Below are positions 55,661 to 64,000 of a stretch of DNA of 64,000 bases, one piece after another. This stretch comes from an uncultured Bacteroidia bacterium (GTDB lineage Bacteria > Bacteroidota > Bacteroidia > Bacteroidales > UBA932). The notes under the pieces were generated by a model. The model was not told where the DNA came from. It saw nothing but the letters and a program-made list of their open reading frames with translations, and made no database searches. Each line of letters opens with the position of its first letter. Positions within the stretch are counted from its first letter, which is position 1. The DNA is taken from positions 1-64,000 of the forward strand of contig CACZCQ010000008.1 in the NCBI GenBank assembly GCA_902779765.1. Reading direction: 5' to 3'. The position numbers and the translations under genes are program-made.

Positions 55661-58600
55661 TCATTCCTTGGGGGCTCCGGCTCCCAGGTATTCCTTGATG
55701 AAGCGGATCTCTTCTGCGTCGTAAGGACTGTGGTCCGGACGGAAGAGGTCATGGAACCATAATTCCGGCTCCTCAGTGAAGGGGACCGGCTTACCGTCGA
55801 CCATTTTGTTCCATGGATACTGGCACTGCTGCTTGCCATTTACGAGGCCGTAACTGAAAGAACCGATCTTCTTCTCCTTGAACAAGGGCAGGATCGAAGG
55901 GTAGTCGGAGCCACGGGTCCTGGCCATCCACTCCGAGCACAGCACCGGTCTGCCGAACTGCAGTGCGTAGTCCACGAACTGGCGGGTCCTGTCGATATCA
56001 TCGTAGCAATGGAAGGAGATGATGTCGCTGTTCGCACAGATGAAGTCGGAGATGGGCTTGTTGTATGACCTCGCATCCGGAAGTGCGCACATGGGGGAAG
56101 TCAGCGGCTGGGAGGGATTCACCTCCCTGGCCCAGCGGTACACTTCCTTGATGAAGGACAAGGTGTTGAATCCGTCGGTATGCTCCGGTTCATTATAAAG
56201 GCACCACGCCAGGATGCGCGGGTCATTCCTGTAGCGCTTCATCACCTGCTTAAGGTAACGCTCGATGACCGGCCACTTTTCGGGATTGTTGACCACGTCC
56301 TTGCCAGGAGACGACATCCACACGGAGTTGTGTACACCTGGGACCGGCTGCGGCTGAGGTCCGGTATAGGGGTTTTTGATGGTACCCCCGTTCGTGAAGA
56401 AGGTCATGAGGATACGCATGCCGTGCTTGTCCGCCAGTCGCACCGTCTCTTCGAGCCTCTCCATGAATCCCTTCGGGTCTTCCTGCCAGACTACATCGCA
56501 GAGGAACAGCCTTATGGCGTTGAATCCCAGGTCTTCAGCTAAAGCCAGTTCGCTGTCCACCACTTCAGGCTTGAAGTATTCCTTCCCCCATATTTCAACG
56601 GGCGTCCCGCCGTATGATGGCATATACACGCACCCCACAGGCCAGGGCTGCGAAGCATACCACTCGTTAGCTTTTTCTTCGCTCCATCTTTCAGCGAATG
56701 TCCGGGTCAGAATCCTTACCGGACCGAGAAGGCCGGATGTCGGCAGCGGATCGTCAGGAGAATAGAACTCCCAGGAAGTCATTGTGGCACGCTCCTCCTT
56801 CGGAAGGGCGGAATCCCCGATGAGCCTGTTGCCCCAGGAGTTGGTTACCTTGATTTCCAATGTGTTCTCCCCATCCACAAGAGCCTCCGAAATGTCGGTC
56901 TTGTACGGTTCCTTCCACAGTAGGCCAAGGTCCTTGCCATTGAGATATACATGTGCCATGTTGAACACCCGTCCGAGATCCAGGATAACTCCCGCCGGGC
57001 TATGGTCCGGACTCCACCGGAAGGATGTCCTGTAGGTGGCCGTCCCGGAGAAGAAGCGCAGATTTGGATCCTCAGATTCATTCCAGGCGGAAAGGGAGTC
57101 AAAGTGACAGTCCGCTTCCTTCTCAGGTTCAATAGCCGGAACAAAGCGGACATCCCAGGAGGATAAGGACATAATCTCTTCTGTCACAAACGTTTCCTTG
57201 CGGATGGATTCCTTCTTTGCCTTGCCTTGAAGCACGACGAACACGGCGTCATCCCTTTCCATGTCGAGATCTACGAACAAGCGTCCCTCCTCAAACCGAT
57301 AGGGAACATCCTCGATCGTGCCACGGTCGGCTCTCCAGAGCTTGGGTTCCAAAATATCACGCCCCCGGCCATCCGACATGCAATCCCGGAAGCCCAAGGT
57401 AATATTCCTTGGCCTAGAACATATATTCGCTATCCAGTAAATCTCCCCGCCGGGAAGCTTGCGGTGGACAAAGGCCGCACTGTCCGGTACATTCACCACA
57501 TCGGCACTGATTCCTTCTTCCTCAAGGACGGATAAGATATTCCCTCCTTCCCTGAGGTCGCAGACAGGTATTCCTGCATCACGTATAGCCTCGATGCGGG
57601 CGGCGACTGCATCGGACATCCTCTCTATCTGACTGTCAATCACCAGCATACGATAGCTTGCCCCATATTCGGAGACAATACTTCCATCCTTTATCACGAG
57701 CGCATTGACAAGGGCATCCCCGTTTACGAAATCATAGTTCCATCCCGCGGGAATCCCCGGCCTCTCCTGGCTGAACCTTGCCGTCGGATTCGTGTCCTCC
57801 CCGTACAGATAGGCGATGTCAGCGACGAAGCGGCCCTGGCTGAGCATGAAGCAGCTCCTGCTGATATAGTCTATCCAGGGACGGGCCTCGGAAGCCCAGG
57901 TGTCGAACCTGTTGAACCATTGACCATACGGACCAAGGCCGAGTCCGGGCTTGCATTTTTCTGACGGCTGATGGACTGAAGTGTGGATCACAAACCTGTT
58001 GAGTCCCTCGGCCATGGCCGCATCGGCGACCGGCTTGAGCTTGCCCGGATGGCACTGGTATGCCCACCATCCATCCCATTTCCCGGGACGGCCATTGGTC
58101 GTGAAAGCTTCGGCGGCACAGATGTTTTGGCCATAGATATGGGCCACGGACGAAGATTCCCTGAGGTCCGCTTCCATGTGCGGCATAGTTGCATAGACCC
58201 CTGCCCTGAAACGCACCCAGAATGCACCCTGCGGTACGTCGGCGGTCCTTTTCACCATCATTCCGTCCCCTGTGAAGGAACGCCTCTCCTCGTGGGATTC
58301 GCTGTAGCGTTTGATGCCGTGGGAATGGAATATCTCTGTCGCAAGGTCGTAGTGATTCTCGGCAAGCAGCTCTCCAAGGGTCTGACGCCAGTCGAACAGG
58401 AAACGTTCACGCTCTTCATCGGTACCGATCAACTCTCCGGCAAGGGCAGGAAGCCACAGGGCCATGGAATAACCCCTCCTCCGCTCGAATTCTTCCTCCA
58501 TATGCAAGGTCCACGTCCCCTTTCCGGACTCGTAGCTGTCAATGTCGATATTGCTTATCGTGCCCGGTCCAAGTTTGCGGCCAAGCGCCTCCTCGTACAG

Positions 58601-59374
58601 TCCCAGGTAGTTTTCCCAGTACCTTCTCACAGATCCTGCATCCAGCTTATCCACCTCAAGGCCCGTAGCCTCAGGTGGAGCGGGTCCGTTCGTGGTTCCT
58701 ATCAGGGTATATGCAAACCTGTAGACATTCCATTCCCCTTCCGGTGCCGTCCAGTCAAGTATTCCATCGCGATAGGATGAAGAGATGTCCTCGACCGACG
58801 GATCAGGTCCCTTCCTGACTGCCAGAACCCGTATTTCCTTGAGGTAATCCCGGACGATTCCGTCCTGCTCCGGAACAGCGTGGAAAAGACCCGAAGGGAC
58901 CGTCTTCCAAGGCAACGGAAGGGCCCCGTGGAAGTGGCCCCGGACAGGAATAGTACTCCAGACCAGCTTCTTCTGGGCGTCATCCTCGCTCACCCAAGGG
59001 CCTCCGGTAAGGCTCCAGCCCGGAGAACTCGCTATGCCGACTTCAAGGCCGAGGGAATCCGCAAGGGCAACTGCGTAACGGAAAGCATCCTTCCAGCCTT
59101 CGCCCATATAAGGAAGAAGGGTGTCGACTACCTGGGGTGTCGAATATGCCGCATCGAACAGGAAAAAGCCTGAGAGACCGATGTCATGCATCCATTGAAG
59201 GTCCTTCTTTATGCCGTCCTTCGTCACATTGCCGTTCATCCAGTGCCAGAGTGCCATCGGCCTGCTTTCGTGGGGCGGGTCCATGAATCCGGCTTCAAGA
59301 TCCGGGCATACTTTCCTGTCGGAGCAGGAAAGCATCAGAAAAACGGCGGCAATGCAGACGATGATTCTTTTCAT
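55661..59374 (-). CDS. GH106-type alpha-L-rhamnosidase fused to a GH5-like glycosidase domain
   Basis: I start it at 59374, giving a lipoprotein signal (CIAAVFLMLSC) and 1237 residues. Residues about 20-890 match the GH106 pattern: MALWHWMNGNVTKDGIKKDL, GLEVGIASSPGWSLTGGPWV, a long barrel region, and a GH2-like sandwich near NMAHVYLNGKDLGLLWKEPY. From about 891 a separate barrel begins (WSEEKANEWYASQPWPVGC) that resembles stand-alone Bacteroidetes proteins annotated as cellulase-family or '1,4-beta-xylanase'; it keeps the acid/base Glu in CLYNEPEH (about 1061) and nucleophile Glu in VLCSEWMAR (about 1145). The fusion would couple rhamnose removal to cleavage of the exposed sugar. Confidence 0.85.
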   Translation of the reverse strand: MKRIIVCIAAVFLMLSCSDRKVCPDLEAGFMDPPHESRPMALWHWMNGNVTKDGIKKDLQWMHDIGLSGFFLFDAAYSTPQVVDTLLPYMGEGWKDAFRYAVALADSLGLEVGIASSPGWSLTGGPWVSEDDAQKKLVWSTIPVRGHFHGALPLPWKTVPSGLFHAVPEQDGIVRDYLKEIRVLAVRKGPDPSVEDISSSYRDGILDWTAPEGEWNVYRFAYTLIGTTNGPAPPEATGLEVDKLDAGSVRRYWENYLGLYEEALGRKLGPGTISNIDIDSYESGKGTWTLHMEEEFERRRGYSMALWLPALAGELIGTDEERERFLFDWRQTLGELLAENHYDLATEIFHSHGIKRYSESHEERRSFTGDGMMVKRTADVPQGAFWVRFRAGVYATMPHMEADLRESSSVAHIYGQNICAAEAFTTNGRPGKWDGWWAYQCHPGKLKPVADAAMAEGLNRFVIHTSVHQPSEKCKPGLGLGPYGQWFNRFDTWASEARPWIDYISRSCFMLSQGRFVADIAYLYGEDTNPTARFSQERPGIPAGWNYDFVNGDALVNALVIKDGSIVSEYGASYRMLVIDSQIERMSDAVAARIEAIRDAGIPVCDLREGGNILSVLEEEGISADVVNVPDSAAFVHRKLPGGEIYWIANICSRPRNITLGFRDCMSDGRGRDILEPKLWRADRGTIEDVPYRFEEGRLFVDLDMERDDAVFVVLQGKAKKESIRKETFVTEEIMSLSSWDVRFVPAIEPEKEADCHFDSLSAWNESEDPNLRFFSGTATYRTSFRWSPDHSPAGVILDLGRVFNMAHVYLNGKDLGLLWKEPYKTDISEALVDGENTLEIKVTNSWGNRLIGDSALPKEERATMTSWEFYSPDDPLPTSGLLGPVRILTRTFAERWSEEKANEWYASQPWPVGCVYMPSYGGTPVEIWGKEYFKPEVVDSELALAEDLGFNAIRLFLCDVVWQEDPKGFMERLEETVRLADKHGMRILMTFFTNGGTIKNPYTGPQPQPVPGVHNSVWMSSPGKDVVNNPEKWPVIERYLKQVMKRYRNDPRILAWCLYNEPEHTDGFNTLSFIKEVYRWAREVNPSQPLTSPMCALPDARSYNKPISDFICANSDIISFHCYDDIDRTRQFVDYALQFGRPVLCSEWMARTRGSDYPSILPLFKEKKIGSFSYGLVNGKQQCQYPWNKMVDGKPVPFTEEPELWFHDLFRPDHSPYDAEEIRFIKEYLGAGAPKE

Positions 59375-59443
59375 GTCATAAATATAGGATTTTTCCGGGA
59401 CTCCCGTCAAAGAGAAGCGGGCACAGAGGATAATCGGGGACGT

Positions 59444-59472
59444 AAAAAGGCCCGCCTAAACGACGGGCCTTT
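59444..59472 (-). terminator. Intrinsic terminator of the two-lipoprotein operon
   Basis: A 9-bp stem (AAAGGCCCG / CGGGCCTTT) with a 9-nt loop, running into a T tract on the minus strand, 20 nt downstream of the small lipoprotein stop. Confidence 0.8.
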
Positions 59473-59492
59473 GCTGTTAATTCAAAGTAGTG

Positions 59493-59894
59493 CTATTTCT
59501 TCGAGAAAACATAGTTGCCGCTCTTTGAGAAGGTGACGTTCATGGTCGTTCCGGATACGGTACCGGTGATATCCTGCTCCTGGTCATTCAGCAATTTCCC
59601 CTTGGTAGTCATCTTTCCGTTACTGAATGTGTAAGGATACGTGCAAGTGGTTGTTTTTCCGTCGGCAACACGCTTCAAGGTTGCGTCTTTATCGGTGAAG
59701 GACAGTGTAAGGGTCCCTATTCCCATTTGTTCTCCTGTAGCCCAGGTGGTTCCCTTGAGGGATGTTACGGTACCATCCTGTTTCCCGGGAGTAGGATCAC
59801 TGCTTCCGGATGCATTATTTTCCTTGGAGCAAGAGACGGTAGCCAATGCAAGACATACGACGGCTAAAAAGCCGAAGAGTTTAATGTGTTTCAT
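59493..59894 (-). CDS. Small lipocalin-like lipoprotein of unknown function
   Basis: A 133-residue lipoprotein (LALATVSC) with a low-complexity linker (NNASGSSDPTPGKQDG) after the lipidated cysteine and then a small beta-sheet domain beginning LKGTTWATGEQMGIGTLTLS, with alternating strands ending NYVFSKK. This resembles short lipocalin-like domains common in Bacteroidetes. No ligand or function can be read. Second gene of an operon with the 235-residue lipoprotein 16 nt upstream; followed by a strong terminator. Confidence 0.7.
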   Translation of the reverse strand: MKHIKLFGFLAVVCLALATVSCSKENNASGSSDPTPGKQDGTVTSLKGTTWATGEQMGIGTLTLSFTDKDATLKRVADGKTTTCTYPYTFSNGKMTTKGKLLNDQEQDITGTVSGTTMNVTFSKSGNYVFSKK

Positions 59895-59910
59895 ATCAAT
59901 TGATTAAAGA

Positions 59911-60618
59911 TTAGCGTATGAATTCCTTCAGGAGTTTATGGAGAAGATCACTGACATAGGAACTCTCTTCGGGATGTGAGGCGAAGGTAGGGACCTCCTT
60001 TACGAAGTGGACGACCCTGTCAGTTTCCCCGTCTATGACGGCGCAGTAAAGGACGTTGCCGTACGGAGAATCAACACTGTAGTTCCTGGATGGATTGGTC
60101 AGACCGCCGATACCGGTCAGCTTCTCGAAGGCAGTGTCGATGGCCTTGGAAGCAGCCTTTTCTATCTTCTCCGTCTGATATCCCTTCTTGGTCTGGACAT
60201 ATCCGTAGGAATAAATGACTACACCATAGCGGAGGCCGCTCTTGTTAAGCAATGCCTTGAGGGATTTGGGAACGCGAAGCCTGTCCGCCTTGGACGGATC
60301 CACATCAGAGAAGGACCACATCCAATTCTTGATGTCCTCGTTATCCCCTTTGTAGTCGGCAGGAATCATTTCGGAAAATGGAAAGCGTTCCGAATTTATG
60401 ATGTTTGTAATCAGTCTCGTCGCCGTAGCGGAGGATTCTTCATTATAGTATCCTTTTCCGTCATCTCCATAGAGGACTATGTAGGAATAAGGCTGAATGA
60501 AAGCATACTCCGGGACGGATGCAAGGTTAAAACTTGAACTCGTGTAACGGGAGGGACCACAGGCTGCCACAAGAAGGAGGGCTGATAAACCGAGGATCAG
60601 ATGGTGTAATGATTTCAT
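59911..60618 (-). CDS. Lipoprotein of unknown function
   Basis: A 235-residue lipoprotein (SALLLVAAC). The mature protein opens with a Ser/Thr-rich stretch, then YIVLYGDDGKGYYNEESSAT, TRLITNIINSERFPFSEMIP and a Lys-rich helical segment KAASKAIDTAFEKLTG. It looks like an alpha/beta protein; no catalytic motif or family is recognised. A TATATTTA (one mismatch from the -7 consensus) lies upstream on the minus strand. Cotranscribed with the small lipocalin-like lipoprotein. Confidence 0.65.
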   Translation of the reverse strand: MKSLHHLILGLSALLLVAACGPSRYTSSSFNLASVPEYAFIQPYSYIVLYGDDGKGYYNEESSATATRLITNIINSERFPFSEMIPADYKGDNEDIKNWMWSFSDVDPSKADRLRVPKSLKALLNKSGLRYGVVIYSYGYVQTKKGYQTEKIEKAASKAIDTAFEKLTGIGGLTNPSRNYSVDSPYGNVLYCAVIDGETDRVVHFVKEVPTFASHPEESSYVSDLLHKLLKEFIR

Positions 60619-60912
60619 GAGTTGATTATTTCCATAAATATAAGCATTTCCGATGGAATATTGATGATTTAGCGGTCAAGTCAATCCCTTTGTATTTAGC
60701 ACACCCTTTTCCTGCGACTTGAAGATGGAATACGGAGCCATATTTGGCCTGTCTTTTCAGCGAATGTGACCTGAAGGACCCCTACAGGTCCATATGCTCC
60801 AATTCTGGTTTGAAAAATGAATCGCCATGGGCGACTTAACCGACTACGCACATTATTCTCGACTTTCGCCTGCCAAGGAGAACCTGTCTGTACAGTCCTC
60901 AGAGGCAGGTCT

Positions 60913-60950
60913 GTCGGGCAGGTCAGGCCAAATTACCTCGCCTGCCCGAC
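60913..60950. repeat. Inverted repeat in the gene-poor stretch
   Basis: Perfect 10-bp arms GTCGGGCAGG and CCTGCCCGAC separated by 18 nt; no T run follows, so it is not an obvious terminator. Confidence 0.5.
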
Positions 60951-61064
60951 GAATATGCCATTATGGCCTCCAGGGGCCTGGTCGTGTGGGCAGGTGAATT
61001 TCATGTACCCCACCCGGAGGCCCTCGAAGCGCACATACTTCAAACGCTAAATATGGATTAATCT

Positions 61065-61247
61065 TTACGGATTCAATAGGCGTTGCACTTCGGAATAGAA
61101 TCCAGCTTCAGTCATATTCATTGAATAGAGCATTCCTTTTTCTTTGTCCGTCAGCAATTGACATCTTCCCACGTTGACCCCAAGTAATTTGCCGGCTCAT
61201 CTAGCGTTCTGTTGTGCTACAACTACAACTAACCGCTCCCATCCTCA
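61065..61247 (-). pseudogene. Decayed C-terminal gene fragment with an internal stop
   Basis: Reading the minus strand toward 61065 gives a protein-like tail of 43 codons (AGKLLGVNVGRCQLL, then TDKEKGMLYSMNMTEAG, ending EVQRLLNP and TAA). Upstream in the same frame, across an in-frame TGA at 61199-61197, is WERLVVVVAQQNAR. The composition is protein-like on both sides of the stop, so this looks like the end of a degraded gene. Family unknown. Confidence 0.35.
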
Positions 61248-61418
61248 CATATGTCCTCAGTACAATAGAAATGCAGGTACTCCTCTTACGTTTTCTCATT
61301 CTTGAACGTCAGTAAGGGAAGAAAGTCCATAAGATTGCTACAGCCTTGTCTTCTGTCCGATATGTATGCGGCGATTTTGTTCTACATCATCAACTCCCCG
61401 AACTTGTTCGAAATAAAT

Positions 61419-63521
61419 TTACTTGCCAGTTTCGGGTGTATCAAAGAAGAGCATCTTCAGTCTTTCTTCGTCAGTTTGAATCCTTAAGCCCCAGCGTTCT
61501 TCCATGAATGCAATCATTTTAAGGCCGCGTTCTTTGATTGTTTCCGGTGTCCAGTCCGCGTACTTGGCCACCTCTTGTTCCGAATATGAGCCGTTCTCAT
61601 ATCCTTGCCTCATGATGGAACCATCGCGTCCATATTTGACGGTTTTCTTGTCGGGGAAACTGTCATTCTGAAGGCTGGAGTTTATGCTTTGACTCAAGAG
61701 CATCAGATTACCGAGCGAACCCTGCAGATTTAGCATCTGACTATCAGTCAAGCCAGTGAAGTGTTCTTGCCAGTATTCGTTCTCGGGTGTCTGTGGTAAG
61801 ATGTGCTCAATGCTGATTTTAGAATTCGATGTCTTGACGAAATCTTCCCATCTAGGAAGAGGCCTGCGATGCTGTGCATCTGATGCCAAATGGCGCTCAT
61901 ATTCGTACAGGAAATAATGACGGACGCCCCATTCATAATAGTGGCCATTCCTTCGCTCGATGCTGTTGATAAGGTAACTGGACTTGAAATACAACGTGCC
62001 TGGGGTGTTGATGTCTTCACTGAAAGCAAAACGAATTCTATCACTAAGGGTTCCGATAATCTCTTTCACGGTCTCCTCGGGATTGCTGCTAAGTCTCAAT
62101 ATTCTGGCATACCGGAAGTATTCGCTGTTCCTATAGTTTGTTTGTGCGACTTGGCACCTGAAGGCAATAAAGATGAACCGCTCAATGGCCTTGAACAACT
62201 CAACTCTTGTTGCCGGGAGCAGGTTCGCAATCAATGCGGCAGTAACAAGTGGCCTGAAGTAAGCAATGTTGATCCTGTTCAAATTCTCCAGCCAGTATTT
62301 TTCTCCGTCAGTCAAAGCCATTCCACTGTCGTTGGGAAACCAGGAATAGTACCATTTGATGGCCGCGTTACTCAAACTAACGACATAATCCTTAATCTCT
62401 TTCGGTTTCAGGCTGGCTTCTTCAAAAGGTTCATCGGCAACAGTTTCATCCTCAAGTTCGGTATCGATGACAATATCTGGATCAATCACCATAGTTCTGT
62501 TGCATTTTCGTTTCTGGACCTTGGAAATAGAGAACTTATTATCCAGGAGGTCGTTGGCAAAATTAATTCCTGCTGTCCTGCTATAGGGGAACGATAGAAT
62601 CCAATGAGCCTGTAAGAATTCATCATCATCGAGTGGACTGTCTTTTTTCTTTCCAAGTTGCTCGTAAACCACTTTCCAGGCATCGTTAATCTGAGCGCGT
62701 AGTGACACTTTCTCCTGGCTGTTCAACTCTGCGTCAGAATATAGAGTTGTAAGGTAGATGAGTCGGTTCTTAAGGAGTTCCAGCGTGGAAAGCTTCTTGC
62801 CGCGATTGTTCATCGTCTCAAATGCTGCAAAAACGTCGAAATCCCTTTTGACGCTGTCTATCTCGAACAAATTGAACACCATACACTGAGTCAATTTATG
62901 AAACAGCGTGGATATACCATCTTCTCCCTCTTGCTTATAAAGTTCCTCAAGATTGTTGAGGAAAAACGTATATGCGTTTTCAAGATTAAGAGTATAGTAT
63001 GTTTCATCGGTCGCGGCTGCAGTCAGATCGTGAAAAATCTTACTTTTGAGATAATTATAGCTGGGGTTGTCAATCTCGTAACCAAAGATATAAGATGTGA
63101 TTATTCCACTTTTTTCCGTAATAGAGACATACTGTTTTTTTACCTCGTCAAGTGACATCTCTCCAATATAGACATCTTCAGAGGTCTCACCTTTATGATG
63201 CTGTCCAACAAAGTCAAGAATCGCCTGGATCAGGATAATAGAGGTGGTTAGTCTCTGTTGACCATCTACAACATGAACTGGTTTGAAACCTCTCTTAGAA
63301 ATAAGCCACTGCTCATCATTCCATTTGACAATATCCTTATCTTCAAGGTACGCGATTGACAATAATCCAGTGTAATGCCTGCGGTCTGGCTGGAGATTAT
63401 TTAAGTCATCCCAGAAAGCAGCTACCTGTTCATTCGTGCGCCACGCATAACCACGCTGATAGTCTGGAATTCTGAATAAACGCTTGTAGAATATGTCGCT
63501 AAGAGAGTGTAATTCGTCCAT
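61419..63521 (-). CDS. DUF262/DUF1524 protein (GmrSD-like modification-dependent restriction enzyme)
   Basis: I start it at the ATG at 63521; the frame extends upstream only through a TTG on the promoter. The 700-residue protein has the N-terminal DUF262 ParB/Srx-like NTPase-nuclease domain (FRIPDYQRGYAWRTNEQ, PVHVVDGQQRLTTSI) and a C-terminal DUF1524 HNH-type nuclease (ISIEHILPQTPENEYW, LGNLMLLSQSINSSLQ). This is the single-chain form of GmrSD, which cuts phage DNA carrying modified cytosines; other members serve in phosphorothioate-linked or BREX-type defence. It is AT-richer than the metabolic genes and stands alone, with a full promoter, so it is probably an acquired defence gene. Confidence 0.88.
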   Translation of the reverse strand: MDELHSLSDIFYKRLFRIPDYQRGYAWRTNEQVAAFWDDLNNLQPDRRHYTGLLSIAYLEDKDIVKWNDEQWLISKRGFKPVHVVDGQQRLTTSIILIQAILDFVGQHHKGETSEDVYIGEMSLDEVKKQYVSITEKSGIITSYIFGYEIDNPSYNYLKSKIFHDLTAAATDETYYTLNLENAYTFFLNNLEELYKQEGEDGISTLFHKLTQCMVFNLFEIDSVKRDFDVFAAFETMNNRGKKLSTLELLKNRLIYLTTLYSDAELNSQEKVSLRAQINDAWKVVYEQLGKKKDSPLDDDEFLQAHWILSFPYSRTAGINFANDLLDNKFSISKVQKRKCNRTMVIDPDIVIDTELEDETVADEPFEEASLKPKEIKDYVVSLSNAAIKWYYSWFPNDSGMALTDGEKYWLENLNRINIAYFRPLVTAALIANLLPATRVELFKAIERFIFIAFRCQVAQTNYRNSEYFRYARILRLSSNPEETVKEIIGTLSDRIRFAFSEDINTPGTLYFKSSYLINSIERRNGHYYEWGVRHYFLYEYERHLASDAQHRRPLPRWEDFVKTSNSKISIEHILPQTPENEYWQEHFTGLTDSQMLNLQGSLGNLMLLSQSINSSLQNDSFPDKKTVKYGRDGSIMRQGYENGSYSEQEVAKYADWTPETIKERGLKMIAFMEERWGLRIQTDEERLKMLFFDTPETGK

Positions 63522-63542
63522 AATAGTGATTTCTTTACCATG

Positions 63543-63571
63543 CAAATATACGAAATAACATCAACCATCAA
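63543..63571 (-). promoter_or_regulatory. Promoter of the DUF262/DUF1524 gene
   Basis: The minus strand has TTG (63571-63569), an 18-nt spacer and TATATTTG (63550-63543), 22 nt before the start codon. Confidence 0.65.
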
Positions 63572-64000
63572 TTGTCCGAGCAGAACCATCAGTCATTCTG
63601 ACTATTGAGAGCGCCTTGTGTCGGAGTCTTAATAATTGTCCGCTGCTTCAAGACGGTATCGTATGTTAAAAGCCTGCCCTGAGAGATGGGATACACTTAT
63701 CGGTACGCCGGGGAATTTTAAGGTAACGGTCAAGAACACCGACAGAGCTGATTTCTCCGATCACTACTTCATCGAGGAAATTTAGCAAACTAAAACATAA
63801 AGATAATCCTTGAATGGCCGAGGTTGGAACAGTAGATCCAGCATACCATTCAAGGATACTTATTTGCAGTGACCCCTTGGAACTACAGTCCAACTTGTAT
63901 GCATTAAACAAAGAGAACGCCCTCGCCGAAGGATCAGCAATCCAACACAGAATCGTTCCCTTTTGGCAGGGAAGACCCACGATAGATTAACTAAGGGTTG
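63572..64000. other. Terminal stretch without a confident gene
   Basis: A short protein-like tail on the plus strand at 63636-63785 (ending PERWDTLIGTPGNF then KVTVKNTDRADFSDHYFIEEI after a stop at 63633) may be a remnant of a truncated gene. Next to it is a perfect 12-bp inverted repeat ATCCTTGAATGG (63806-63817) / CCATTCAAGGAT (63846-63857). A 58-codon open frame (63814-63990) and an antisense frame (63666-63980) are both open, but neither shows a recognisable family. Confidence 0.4.

Larger units (their letters stand above)
60619..61418. other. Gene-poor 800-bp stretch with hairpins and a decayed gene
   Basis: No intact gene is supported here. It contains an inverted repeat GTCGGGCAGG / CCTGCCCGAC (60913-60922 and 60941-60950), several loosely similar CAGG/CCTG and GGCCT motifs between 60750 and 61010, and a degraded coding segment on the minus strand at its right end. 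Open frames in the GC-richer part (60817-61050) look like chance. Confidence 0.5.

Noticed and set aside
60817..61050. A 77-codon open frame in the gene-poor stretch
   Set aside because: Irregular composition rich in Arg, Cys and Pro, and it runs through the inverted repeat; no start signal or similarity visible.
63666..63980. A 104-codon open frame on the minus strand at the right edge
   Set aside because: It overlaps a more protein-like tail on the plus strand and reads through a 12-bp inverted repeat; no domain is visible.

Overview
The window reads as a chromosomal segment of an uncultured-looking gut or rumen Bacteroidales bacterium of moderate GC. The evidence is a SusC/SusD pair, many type II signal peptides, Bacteroidetes-type promoters (TTG, 18-19 nt, TAnnTTTG), no Shine-Dalgarno pattern, and many secreted glycosidases. 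Several accessory genes (the DUF2075-type helicase near 4-5 kb, the REP transposase near 29.5 kb, the DUF262 gene near 62.5 kb) look AT-richer than the metabolic genes.

Layout. 1-5.9 kb is accessory DNA: the 3' end of a probable mobilization gene with a coupled 36-residue membrane peptide, then a two-gene nuclease-helicase operon (DUF2075/Schlafen-group-3-type ATPase plus UvrD/HelD-like helicase) that resembles a defence module, and a small orphan gene with a strong terminator. It ends at a tRNA-Ser(GCT). 6.2-10.9 kb holds an acyltransferase, a probable DUF6786 lipoprotein, a WKSEA-repeat protein coupled to a metallo-beta-lactamase-fold hydrolase, and an Rpn-type nuclease. 11.2-25.8 kb is a polysaccharide utilization locus: SusC, SusD, two tandem FAD oxidoreductases, then after a terminator a GH29 fucosidase fused to a second catalytic-looking module, a GH109-type enzyme and an alpha-galactosidase-like hydrolase. 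aspS and rsmA follow; rsmA carries about 105 extra residues encoded by palindromic repeats. A RAYT transposase between two REP-like hairpins lies at 28.9-30.3 kb.

30-41.7 kb holds two transcription units that together look like a glycoside 3-oxidation pathway: a tandem DUF1080 protein and an AGE-family epimerase on the minus strand, and on the plus strand an M24 peptidase, DUF456 protein, FAD/Fe-S dehydrogenase, a tetraheme NapC-SUMF1 fusion, a Tat-exported Gfo/Idh/MocA oxidoreductase and a Tat-exported sugar isomerase. 41.7-46.2 kb has an M28 peptidase with a C-terminal barrel-like domain, a HAD phosphatase and a TonB-receptor-like barrel. 46.2-53.7 kb is a four-gene minus-strand operon (S41 protease, WbsX/GH99-like protein, outer-membrane barrel, GH2 beta-galactosidase). 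53.8-55.7 kb encodes an EEP nuclease-fold protein and an SGNH-like protein. 55.7-59.4 kb is a giant GH106-GH5-like fusion. Two small lipoproteins, a gene-poor stretch with a decayed gene, and a DUF262/DUF1524 (GmrSD-like) restriction protein close the window.

The best candidates for something undescribed are the nuclease-helicase pair at 0.8-5.5 kb, the repeat-invaded rsmA, the REP-flanked RAYT, and the unusual fusions (GH29 + deacetylase-like, NapC + SUMF1, M28 + barrel, GH106 + GH5-like). All functional statements are from reading sequence and family knowledge; no database search was run.
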